Shown: positions 8,307 to 16,887 of the stretch, one piece after another
How the letters are laid out: every line of letters starts with the position of its first letter
Numbering within the stretch: position 1 is the stretch's first letter
DNA from: Longispora sp047121295
GTDB lineage: Bacteria; Actinomycetota; Actinomycetes; Mycobacteriales; Micromonosporaceae
NCBI RefSeq assembly: GCF_047121295.1
Contig: NZ_CP139447.1
Span: 1,922,001-1,986,000 of the forward strand
Direction: 5' to 3'
Length of the DNA: 64,000 nt
Notes under the pieces: model-generated
What the model was told of the DNA's origin: nothing
Seen by the model: the letters and a program-made list of their open reading frames with translations, nothing else
Databases searched by the model: none
Translations under genes and position numbers: made by a program

Positions 8307-9134
8307 ATGACGTACTCCATCGTGGCCCGCTCCGCGGACGGCTCCGCCCTGGGCGTGGCCGTGGCCAGCAAGTTCCTCGCCGTCGGCATGGCCGTGCCCG
8401 CCGCCGAGGCCGGGGTCGGCGCGCTGGCCACCCAGGCGTACGCGAACCTGGCGTACCGGCCGCAGGGCCTCGCCATGCTGCGCACCGGCGTGTCCGCCCC
8501 GGGCGTCGTCGCGGGGTTGACGGCCGCCGACGAGGGCCGCGACGACCGGCAGGTCGGGGTGGTGGACGCGACGGGGGCGGGGGCCACGTACACCGGAAAG
8601 GGGTGTTTCGACTGGGCCGGCGGCGTGGCCGGGGACGGCTACGCGATCCAGGGCAACATCCTCACCGGCCCCGAGGTCGTCACCGAGATGGAACGGTCCT
8701 GGCTGGCCAGCGCGGACCTGCCCTTCCCGGACCGGCTGCTGCGGGCTCTGGCGGCGGGCGAGGCGGCCGGCGGGGACAGCCGGGGCCGGCAGAGCGCGGC
8801 GCTGTACATCGTCTCCAAGGGCGGCGGGTACGGCGGCCTGAGCGACGTCGCCGTGGACCTCCGGGTGGACGACCACCGGGACCCGGTCGCCGAGCTGGCC
8901 CGGCTCTACATGCTGCACGACCAGCTGTTCGGGCACGCCGACCCGGAGACGCTGCTGCCCCTGGAGGGCGAGGTGGCGGCGGAGGTCGGCGCCCGGCTGG
9001 TCGCGCTCGGCTACGCCGTGGACCGGGGGCTGGACGCCGGGCTGGCGGCCTGGGCCGGCTCGGCGAACATGGAGGAACGCCTGGTCGAGGGCCGGATCGA
9101 CCCGGTCGTCCTCGGGGTCCTGCGCGGCGAGTAG
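8307..9134 (+). CDS. DUF1028 family protein (Ntn-hydrolase-like)
   Basis: 275-residue protein of the DUF1028 family, which has an Ntn-hydrolase-like fold. Characteristic blocks are the N-terminal TYSIVARSADGSALGVAVAS, GVGALATQAYANLAYRPQG, the variable central HTGKGCF region and GRQSAALYIV. Homologues are annotated only loosely as peptidoglycan-binding or hydrolytic, so the substrate is unknown. Starts at ATG 8307. It stands alone ahead of the metal-resistance pair. Confidence 0.85.
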   Translation: MTYSIVARSADGSALGVAVASKFLAVGMAVPAAEAGVGALATQAYANLAYRPQGLAMLRTGVSAPGVVAGLTAADEGRDDRQVGVVDATGAGATYTGKGCFDWAGGVAGDGYAIQGNILTGPEVVTEMERSWLASADLPFPDRLLRALAAGEAAGGDSRGRQSAALYIVSKGGGYGGLSDVAVDLRVDDHRDPVAELARLYMLHDQLFGHADPETLLPLEGEVAAEVGARLVALGYAVDRGLDAGLAAWAGSANMEERLVEGRIDPVVLGVLRGE

Positions 9135-9152
9135 TCACGTTCGGGCCTGGTA

Positions 9153-9181
9153 ATGGTTCAGGGCTTCCTGTATGGTTCAGG
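9153..9181. promoter_or_regulatory. Direct repeat overlapping the metal-sensor start
   Basis: Two copies of ATGGTTCAGG (9153-9162 and 9172-9181) with a 19-bp period end just before the GTG at 9183. No Shine-Dalgarno is visible, so the message is probably leaderless and the second copy would cover the -10 region: a plausible ArsR-family operator. Confidence 0.5.
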
Positions 9182-9182
9182 C

Positions 9183-9593
9183 GTGCTGACCGCTGAGACC
9201 CATCTCGACGCCATGACCCGGATCGGCCGGGCCCTCGCGGACGAGACCCGGTGCCGGATCCTCGTGGAGCTGGCCGCCGCCCCGGCCTATCCGAGCGAGC
9301 TGGCCGACCGGCTGGGGGAGTCCCGGTCGAAGATCAGTAACCACCTGTCCTGCCTGCGCGGCTGCGGCCTGGTCGTCGCCGCGTGGGAGGGCCGCAGGGT
9401 GCGCTACGAGATCTCCGACCCCCGCCTGGCGCACGCCCTCGGCGACCTCCTCGGCGTCGTCCTCGCGGTCGAGCCCCACCCGGACCCGGTCGACCCGCAC
9501 TCCCACCGGCCGGCCGCCCACGCGGCAGTGGCCCACCTGGCCGGAGCCGGCCAGACCCGGACCGCCCCTCGCGCAGATCGGGATTCGCGATGA
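9183..9593 (+). CDS. CmtR-like ArsR-family metal-responsive repressor
   Basis: 136-residue winged-helix repressor. It aligns without gaps to mycobacterial CmtR: GRALADETRCRILVELA, YPSELADRLG and SNHLSCLRGCGLVVA with Cys57 and Cys61 in the recognition helix, two of CmtR's Cd(II)/Pb(II) ligands. The third CmtR ligand, Cys102, is Pro here, and a His-rich tail (H99, H106, H108 and beyond) takes its place; CmtR Cys4 is Ala. GTG 9183 preserves CmtR numbering. The stop overlaps the ATG of the CDF exporter (ATGA), so repressor and exporter are coupled. Likely senses Zn or Cd and relieves its own promoter. Confidence 0.85.
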   Translation: MLTAETHLDAMTRIGRALADETRCRILVELAAAPAYPSELADRLGESRSKISNHLSCLRGCGLVVAAWEGRRVRYEISDPRLAHALGDLLGVVLAVEPHPDPVDPHSHRPAAHAAVAHLAGAGQTRTAPRADRDSR

Positions 9594-10639
9594 GCCACGA
9601 CCACGCCACCGACCGCGCCGAGGCGCCGGCCTGCACCGAGGCGCCGGGCGGCGGCAGGGCCCCCGGCGGCGGCCACGGCAAGGCCCACGCCCACGGCAAG
9701 GGCCACGACCACGGCCACGGCGGCGGGCACTCCCACTCGCACGGCGTCTCCGCCGACGCCGACCGCCGCTGGCTCACCGCCGCCCTGGTCCTGATCACCG
9801 GCTTCATGGCCGTCGAGGTCGTCGTCGGCCTGCTCGCCCAGTCCCTGGCCCTGATCTCCGACGCCGCGCACATGCTCACCGACGCGGGCTCGATCGTCCT
9901 GGCGCTGGTCGCGATGCGGCTGGCGGCCCGGCCGCCGCGCGGCGGGTACACCTTCGGGCTGAAGCGGGCGGAGATCCTGTCCGCGCAGGCCAACGGTCTG
10001 ACCCTCCTGCTGCTGGCCGCCTGGCTGGCCTACGAGGCGGTCCGCCGGCTGATCGACCCGCCGCCCGTGCAGGGCGGGCTGGTGCTGGTCACGGCCCTGG
10101 TCGGCATCGTGGTCAACGTCGCGGCGGCCTGGTGCCTGAGCCGGGCCAACCGGTCCAGCCTGAACGTCGAGGGCGCGTTCCAGCACGTGCTCAACGACCT
10201 GTACGCGTTCATCGCCACCGCCATCGCCGGCGGCGTCATGCTGGTGACCGGTTTCGTCCGGGCCGACGGGATCGCGTCGCTGATCGTGGTGGTGCTGATG
10301 GTCCGGGCCGGGGTGGGGCTGCTCCGCGAGTCGGGTCGGATCCTGCTGGAGGCCGCCCCGGCCGGGCTGGACCCGGAGGCGCTGGGCGCGGAGCTGGCCG
10401 CCGTGTCCGGGGTGGCCGAGGTGCACGACCTGCACGTCTGGCAGATCACCTCGGGGCAGCCGGCCCTGTCGGCGCACATCCTGGTGGTGCGCGGCGGCGA
10501 CTGCCACGCGATCCAGGCCGAGATCGAGCTCCTGCTGCGCGAGCAGCACCACCTCGACCACACGACGCTGCAGGTCGACCACGCGGCGGCGGAGGGCCAC
10601 TGCGTCGAACCCCACGGCCAGGTGTACCGGTCGGCATAG
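9590..10639 (+). CDS. CDF-family Zn/Cd/Co efflux transporter
   Basis: 349-residue cation diffusion facilitator. The first 50 residues carry a His/Gly/Asp-rich metal-binding segment (GKGHDHGHGGGHSHSHG). Six transmembrane helices follow, with the site-A motifs SDAAHMLTDAG on helix 2 and HVLNDLYAF on helix 5. The cytoplasmic ferredoxin-like domain includes VAEVHDLHVWQITSG. It should export divalent metal by proton antiport. Translationally coupled to the CmtR-like sensor, forming a two-gene metal-resistance operon. Confidence 0.92.
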   Translation: MSHDHATDRAEAPACTEAPGGGRAPGGGHGKAHAHGKGHDHGHGGGHSHSHGVSADADRRWLTAALVLITGFMAVEVVVGLLAQSLALISDAAHMLTDAGSIVLALVAMRLAARPPRGGYTFGLKRAEILSAQANGLTLLLLAAWLAYEAVRRLIDPPPVQGGLVLVTALVGIVVNVAAAWCLSRANRSSLNVEGAFQHVLNDLYAFIATAIAGGVMLVTGFVRADGIASLIVVVLMVRAGVGLLRESGRILLEAAPAGLDPEALGAELAAVSGVAEVHDLHVWQITSGQPALSAHILVVRGGDCHAIQAEIELLLREQHHLDHTTLQVDHAAAEGHCVEPHGQVYRSA

Positions 10640-10648
10640 TCTGAGGGC

Positions 10649-11341
10649 ATGTGCGGCAGGTACGTGTCCCGGCTGGCGCCCGAGCAGATCGTCGAGGAGT
10701 TCGGCGTGCAGCGCGTCGCCGTGTCCGAGGTGCTGGAGCCCGACTTCAACGTGGCCCCCACCAAGCAGGTGTACGCGGTCCTGGACCGGATGCACGACGA
10801 CCACCCGGAGCGCCAGCTGCGCGCCGTGCGCTGGGGCCTCGTGCCGTCCTGGGCGAAGGACGTGAACATCGGCCGGAAGCTGATCAACGCCCGGCTGGAG
10901 TCGGCGGACGAGAAGCCGGCGTACCGCAAGGCATGGGAGAAGCGCCGGGCGATCCTGCCGGCCGACGGCTTCTACGAGTGGACCCCGGAGAAGGTGCCGT
11001 TCTACCTGCACCTCCCCGACGACGGCGTCCTCGCCCTGGCCGCGCTGTACGAGCTGTGGCGGGACCCGGCGCTGCCGAAGGACGACCCGGACGCGTGGCT
11101 GTGGTCGGCCGTCGTGCTGACCACCGTGGCCACCGACGAGGGCGGCAAGGTGCACGACCGGGCGCCGCTGATCGTGCCCGCCGAGGCGTACGACGCGTGG
11201 CTGTCGCCCACCGGGCACGACACCGAGGAGCTGCGCGGGCTGCTCGTGCCGGCGACCAGCCTCGTGGTGGCCGACGAGGTGTCCCGCGAGGTGAACAACG
11301 TCCGCAACAACGGCCCGTCCCTGATCACCAGGGTCGGCTGA
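10649..11341 (+). CDS. SRAP-domain protein (YedK/HMCES family)
   Basis: 230-residue SOS-response-associated peptidase. The start MCGRY puts the catalytic Cys at position 2, exposed after Met removal. Other active-site blocks are INARLESADEKPAY, LPADGFYEW and the His in HDRAPLIVP. Family members crosslink covalently to abasic sites in single-stranded DNA and shield them. Nine bp after the CDF gene on the same strand, though functional coupling to metal efflux is not expected. Two more DNA-repair genes (xthA, ung) lie at the start of the window. Confidence 0.93.
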   Translation: MCGRYVSRLAPEQIVEEFGVQRVAVSEVLEPDFNVAPTKQVYAVLDRMHDDHPERQLRAVRWGLVPSWAKDVNIGRKLINARLESADEKPAYRKAWEKRRAILPADGFYEWTPEKVPFYLHLPDDGVLALAALYELWRDPALPKDDPDAWLWSAVVLTTVATDEGGKVHDRAPLIVPAEAYDAWLSPTGHDTEELRGLLVPATSLVVADEVSREVNNVRNNGPSLITRVG

Positions 11342-11432
11342 CCCCGGGCCGGCGGGCCGAGGGCCGGTGCCCCGCGTCCCGCCGACGTTCGTTCCGCGTT
11401 CGGCGGCCGTTCCGATCCCGTACGTTGCTGTC

Positions 11433-11438
11433 TATAGT
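11433..11438 (+). promoter_or_regulatory. Candidate -10 box of the HNH-protein gene
   Basis: TATAGT, 22 bp before the ATG at 11461, preceded by TTGCTG rather than a well-spaced -35. The only clean housekeeping-like -10 hexamer in this 120-bp gap. Confidence 0.4.
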
Positions 11439-11460
11439 GGACAAATAACACCATGCGTGC

Positions 11461-12111
11461 ATGACTCGAACCCTCGCCCGTCTCGCCACGCTCCTCACCG
11501 CCGCCGTCGCCGCCTCCCTGCTGGCCACCCCGGCCTTCGCCGCCACGGTCTCCCAGCCGCTGCGCACCGCCGTCTCCTCCCTGCCGGTCGCCGCCGAGGT
11601 CCGCACCGGGTACAGCCGCAGCCTGTTCCCGCTCTGGATCGACGAGGACCACGACGGCTGCAACACCCGGTACGAGGTGCTGATCGCCGAGGCCACCACC
11701 GCGCCCTCCGTCGGCTCCGGCTGCACCCTGTCTGGCGGCCGCTGGTACTCCTACTACGACGGCGCCTCCTGGACCGACCCGGCCGACCTCGACATCGACC
11801 AAATGGTCCCGCTCGCCGAGGCCTGGGACTCCGGCGCGCGGTCGTGGACCACGGCGCGCCGGCAGCAGTACGCCAACGACCTCGGCGACCCGCGCCCGCT
11901 CGTCGCCGTGACCGACAACGTGAACCAGGCCAAGGGCGACCAGGACCCGGCCACCTGGATGCCGCAGCTGGAGAAGTGCCGCTACGTCGGCGACTGGGTC
12001 GCGGTCAAGCTCCGATGGAACCTGACGGTCGACTCCGCCGAGAAGACGGCCCTGACCAACCTGGCCAACGGGTGCCCGAACGTGACGATCACGGTCACCC
12101 GCGCGTTCTGA
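11461..12111 (+). CDS. Secreted HNH/DUF1524-type nuclease with His-to-Gln change
   Basis: 216-residue protein with a signal peptide (about residues 1-28, ending TPAFAAT), then a GmrSD-C-terminal-like HNH domain: DHDGCNTRYEVL, WTDPADLDIDQMVPLAEAW, LGDPRPLVAVTDNVNQAKG and DPATWMPQ. In the family the second block reads DIDH, and that His is the general base of the beta-beta-alpha-metal site. Here codon 114 is CAA (Gln) instead of CAC/CAT. All other motif residues and four Cys are kept. The protein is either catalytically impaired, repurposed, or carries a one-base sequence error. It would otherwise be an extracellular nuclease. Confidence 0.85.
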   Translation: MTRTLARLATLLTAAVAASLLATPAFAATVSQPLRTAVSSLPVAAEVRTGYSRSLFPLWIDEDHDGCNTRYEVLIAEATTAPSVGSGCTLSGGRWYSYYDGASWTDPADLDIDQMVPLAEAWDSGARSWTTARRQQYANDLGDPRPLVAVTDNVNQAKGDQDPATWMPQLEKCRYVGDWVAVKLRWNLTVDSAEKTALTNLANGCPNVTITVTRAF

Positions 12112-12243
12112 CAGGCGCGCCAGGGGCGGTGATGGCCATCGATGTGCCGTCCCGCTGTACCAAAGCTGACAGCGCGTTGTGACCTTGGCAAACGGGTGGC
12201 ACTCTCCAGTCAACCATCGTCAGATGTCGATTGGATGAACACC

Positions 12244-13335
12244 ATGCGCGCCAGATCCTTACTCGTCGCTCTCCTCGTCGCGGTGTGCGGCGCTGTGCTG
12301 GGGCCCGTCGCCCCGGCCCAGGCCGCCACCGCCGACCAGTGGGGCTTCGCCCTGGTCGACAACCCGACCGTCCCCCTCTTCACCACCCTGAACACCGGCC
12401 GGCAGTGGGGCACCTGGAAGACGGCCTTCCCCGCCGACTGGGCCTCCGGCGGCAAGCTGGCCACTGGCCGGTTCCGGGTGAAGTTCCCGCACATCGGTAC
12501 CCCCAAGGGCTTTGTGCATGTCACGCCCGTCAACCGGACCGGCAACTACTGCGAGATCCTGTTCTGGACGCCGTCCGGCGCCGACGAGATCCTGGACGTG
12601 CAGTGCCACAAGCCGGGCGGGGCGGCCGAGGACACCCCGTTCACCGTGATGTGGAGCGTCAGCTCCGGGGTGCTGCCGAGCTCGTCCCCGGGTAGCCACG
12701 CCTATGTCCGCTACGGCACGGCCGGCATCGTCGACGCGTACAACTCGACGGGGCTCGGGGTGTCCGGCGGGCCGATCGGCACCGGGCAGTACAGCTTCAA
12801 GCTCTACGGCGTCGGGCTCGCCACGCTGCTGTCCGGCGACCTCCAGGCCACGGCGATCCAGCCGAACGGCGCCCCGCGTCGGTGCAACATCTACAAGTGG
12901 GGCATGTCCGGCACGGACATCCTGGCCTACGTGTTCTGCTACAACCAGGCCGGTGCGCTGACGAACGCCGAGTTCACGCTGTCCTACCACCGCGAGCGCA
13001 CGGTGCTCGGCTCGTTCGCCCCGCCGAAGTACTTCGGCTACGTGTGGACCGCCGGCAACGTCGGTCAGACGAACTTCAACTACCCGACCGGGCTGAACAC
13101 CAACGTGGTGAGCGCGGCGATGCCCCTGGGCCGGTACATGGTGAAGTTCCCGAACCTGGCGGTGAAGGAGACCACCGCCCAGGTCACGGCCTACAGCGGC
13201 ACCTCGGACTACTGCAACCTGACCTCGGCGTGGACCTACGCCGGGCCGGACGCGGTCCTGGACGTGATCTGTTTCGACAACACGGGCGCGTACAAGCAGA
13301 CGCCGTTCTTCGCGACGTTCACCTCCCGGATCTAG
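12244..13335 (+). CDS. Secreted three-repeat Cys protein, unknown function
   Basis: 363-residue exported protein. A signal peptide (ALLVAVCGAVLGPVAPAQA) precedes three tandem units of about 110 residues. Each runs: aromatic strand (WGFALVDNP, HAYVRYG, FGYVWTAG), a K-F-P/L-G strand (RVKFPHIG, SFKLYGVG, MVKFPNLA), then a Cys pair around an ILDVxC-like strand (CEILFW..LDVQC, CNIYKW..AYVFC, CNLTSAW..LDVIC). This suggests three beta domains, each with one disulfide. No catalytic residues are evident. ATG 12244 is preferred because GGAT lies 7 nt upstream; ATG 12235 would add three residues. Confidence 0.75.
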   Translation: MRARSLLVALLVAVCGAVLGPVAPAQAATADQWGFALVDNPTVPLFTTLNTGRQWGTWKTAFPADWASGGKLATGRFRVKFPHIGTPKGFVHVTPVNRTGNYCEILFWTPSGADEILDVQCHKPGGAAEDTPFTVMWSVSSGVLPSSSPGSHAYVRYGTAGIVDAYNSTGLGVSGGPIGTGQYSFKLYGVGLATLLSGDLQATAIQPNGAPRRCNIYKWGMSGTDILAYVFCYNQAGALTNAEFTLSYHRERTVLGSFAPPKYFGYVWTAGNVGQTNFNYPTGLNTNVVSAAMPLGRYMVKFPNLAVKETTAQVTAYSGTSDYCNLTSAWTYAGPDAVLDVICFDNTGAYKQTPFFATFTSRI

Positions 13336-13345
13336 TCCCGAGACC

Positions 13346-13380
13346 GGTGTGGCCCCGGAGGTGCGATCCGGGGCCGCACC
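13346..13380 (+). terminator. Stem-loop after the three-repeat protein
   Basis: 13-bp stem with one T-G pair (13346-13358 with 13368-13380) and a 9-nt loop, 11 nt after the stop codon. Confidence 0.7.
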
Positions 13381-13410
13381 CACCTTCCCCAGGTGTGACC
13401 TGAGACACCA

Positions 13411-13422
13411 TACTGGTGAGTA
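13411..13422. promoter_or_regulatory. Possible TetR-type site upstream of acyl-CoA ligase
   Basis: TACTGGTGAGTA has the same TACT-N4-AGTA core as the operators at 54734 and 57805 but lacks their flanks. It lies 23 bp before the ATG of an acyl-CoA ligase gene. Confidence 0.3.
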
Positions 13423-13445
13423 GTCGAGACCCTGGGGGTTCCGTT

Positions 13446-15042
<1,597 letters not shown>

Positions 15043-15044
<2 letters not shown>

Positions 15045-15103
15045 TCACCGTTTGCGGCCGAGAAGTGCAGTCAGACTGCAAATTCTGGCCGCAAACGGTG
15101 ATC
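15043..15103. repeat. Long palindrome (family with 28595-28655), probable terminator
   Basis: Perfect 17-bp arms (15043-15059 with 15087-15103, GATCACCGTTTGCGGCC outward) enclose a 27-nt centre that itself folds as TGCAGTC/GACTGCA. The left arm overlaps the acyl-CoA ligase stop. Arm and centre both resemble the element at 28595. Confidence 0.75.
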
Positions 15104-15171
15104 TCGCCGGGAGGCGGCTCCTTCGCCCGGACTCCCGGGCGGCCGCCCAGGTCGGGACGTAGGGTGTCTGC

Positions 15172-16134
15172 ATGATTGACCTTCGTAGCGACACGGTGAC
15201 CAGGCCCGGACCGGAGATGCGCGCCGCCATGGCCGCCGCCGAGGTCGGCGACGACGTGTACGGCGAGGATCCCACCGTCAACGCGCTCCAGGACCGGGTC
15301 GCCGCGCTGTTCGGGCACGAGGCCGCGCTGTGGACGCCGACGGGGTCGATGGCCAACCAGATCGCCGTCCAGCTGATCGCGTCCCCCGGCCAGGAACTGC
15401 TGGCCGACACCGACGCGCACGTGCTGGCCTACGAGCTCGGCGCGGCGGCGGCGTACGGCGGGGTCAGCAGCCGCACCTACCGCGAATTGTCCGAGGTGCC
15501 GGCCATGGTCCGCCGCGAGGGCTACAACGCCGTGCCCACGGCCGCCGTCGTCGTGGAGCAGACCCACAACCTTCGCGGGGGTACCGTCGTGCCCCTCGCC
15601 GACCTGGAGGCCCTCCGCGACACGGCCGACGCGAACGGGCTGGCCGTGCACTGCGACGGGGCCAGGATCTGGCACGCGCACGTGGCCACGGGCGTCCCGC
15701 TGGCCACCTACGGCCGGCTGTTCGACACCATGGCCGTCTGCCTGTCCAAGGGCCTCGGCGCGCCGGCCGGCTCCCTCGTGCTGGGCAGCGCGGAGCGGAT
15801 CGCCCGGGCCCGGCCGATCCGCAAGCGCCTGGGCGGCGGCCTGCGCCAGGTGGGCATCTACGCCGCCGCCGGCGACTACGCGCTGGGCAACATCGCCCGG
15901 CTCGACCAGGACCACGCCCGGGCCGCCCGGCTGGCCGGGGCGCTCGGCGTCACCGCCGCGACGAACATCGTGCTGCTCACCGTGCCGGACGCGGCCCGGG
16001 TCGTCGCGGGCGCCCGGGAGGCCGGGGTGCTGATCGGCGCGATGAGCCCGACCGTGGTCCGACTGGTCACCCACCAGGACGTGGACGACACGGACATCGA
16101 CACCACCGTCGCGGTCCTGAAGCCCCTGCTCTGA
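15172..16134 (+). CDS. Threonine aldolase (beta-eliminating lyase family)
   Basis: 320-residue PLP enzyme of fold type I, expected to split threonine or allo-threonine to glycine and acetaldehyde. The start MIDLRSDTVTRPGPEM, VGDDVYGEDPTVNALQ, EQTHNLRGGTVVP, the PLP-binding HCDGARIWHAH and the Schiff-base lysine in CLSKGLGAPAGS are all typical. Length is slightly under the usual 335-350. Single gene, flanked on both sides by strong palindromes. A more diverged paralogue lies at 28663-29736. Confidence 0.9.
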   Translation: MIDLRSDTVTRPGPEMRAAMAAAEVGDDVYGEDPTVNALQDRVAALFGHEAALWTPTGSMANQIAVQLIASPGQELLADTDAHVLAYELGAAAAYGGVSSRTYRELSEVPAMVRREGYNAVPTAAVVVEQTHNLRGGTVVPLADLEALRDTADANGLAVHCDGARIWHAHVATGVPLATYGRLFDTMAVCLSKGLGAPAGSLVLGSAERIARARPIRKRLGGGLRQVGIYAAAGDYALGNIARLDQDHARAARLAGALGVTAATNIVLLTVPDAARVVAGAREAGVLIGAMSPTVVRLVTHQDVDDTDIDTTVAVLKPLL

Positions 16135-16158
16135 TCTGGCTCTTGACCTTGGTCTAAG

Positions 16159-16292
16159 GCGCAGTGGCCCCGCTCAGAGCGGGGAGGCACTGCGCACCTG
16201 GCGCGCCTCCGGCACGACCGGGAATGGCTCTGCATACCGGTGTTGTATGCAGAGCCATTCCCAACGCGCGCATCGTCGTCCTGAGCGGGGCC
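16159..16292. repeat. Compound palindromic element between convergent genes
   Basis: Three inverted repeats nest here: GCGCAGTG (16159-16166) with 16188-16195 around a CCCCGCT/AGCGGGG hairpin; a perfect 17-bp stem (16220-16236 with 16246-16262); and GGCCCCGCTCAG (16166-16177) with CTGAGCGGGGCC (16281-16292). The CCGCTCAG segment can pair locally or with the distal arm, not both. It probably terminates both flanking genes; it may also be a decayed small mobile element. Confidence 0.65.
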
Positions 16293-16296
16293 CAAA

Positions 16297-16887
16297 CTAC
16301 TGCGGAAGGCGCCACATGGGGTAGAGGGGCGTGCCGTCCGGCACCGTGAACGGTTCGCCGCGCAGCTCGTAGCCGTGCCGCAGGTACAGGTCGCGGCTCT
16401 CGGGGCTGCTCGCCTCCAGGTACGCCGGCCGGCCCGCCGCGTCCAGGGCGGCGTGCCGGTGCCGGAGCAGCGCGCTGCCGACCCCCTTGCCCTGCCGGCC
16501 GGGGAGCACGGCGAGGAGCGCGAGGTGGTCGTGCGGCTCGTGCGGGTGGTTGGCGTCGAACAGCGCGTCGAGGGTGTGGAACCGTTCGGTCCACGGGCCG
16601 CAGATCTCGGCGAGCCGGTTGTCGTAGTCGTCGGGGGCCGGCAGCGGGGAGCCGTCGCGGGGGAACCACACGGCGGCGGCGTCCCGGTCGACGGTCAGGT
16701 GCACCTCGCCGTGCTTGAGGGTGTGCTCGACGAGGATCAGGAACTGCGGGGGCAGGATCCTGGCCCGGTCGACGACGTCGGGAACGAGCCAGCGGGCCAC
16801 GTCGAGGTCGTTGAAGGCGCTGGCGATCAGCCCGGCGACGAGGTTCGCGTCGCCGTCGCCGGCGACGGTGATGCCCACGGAGCTCAT
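16297..16887 (-). CDS. GNAT-family N-acetyltransferase
   Basis: 196-residue acetyltransferase. The acetyl-CoA loop is seen as LALLAVLPGRQGKGVGSALL, followed by the C-terminal strands AYLEASSPESRDLYLRHGYE. The N-terminal part AGLIASAFNDLDVARWLVPD and HEPHDHLALLAVLP resemble the GNAT group of actinomycetes that modify small amines, but the substrate is unknown. ATG 16887 overlaps the permease stop (ATGA), so it is the last gene of a GPP34-permease-acetyltransferase set on this strand and may act on a compound moved by that permease. Confidence 0.85.
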   Translation of the reverse strand: MSSVGITVAGDGDANLVAGLIASAFNDLDVARWLVPDVVDRARILPPQFLILVEHTLKHGEVHLTVDRDAAAVWFPRDGSPLPAPDDYDNRLAEICGPWTERFHTLDALFDANHPHEPHDHLALLAVLPGRQGKGVGSALLRHRHAALDAAGRPAYLEASSPESRDLYLRHGYELRGEPFTVPDGTPLYPMWRLPQ

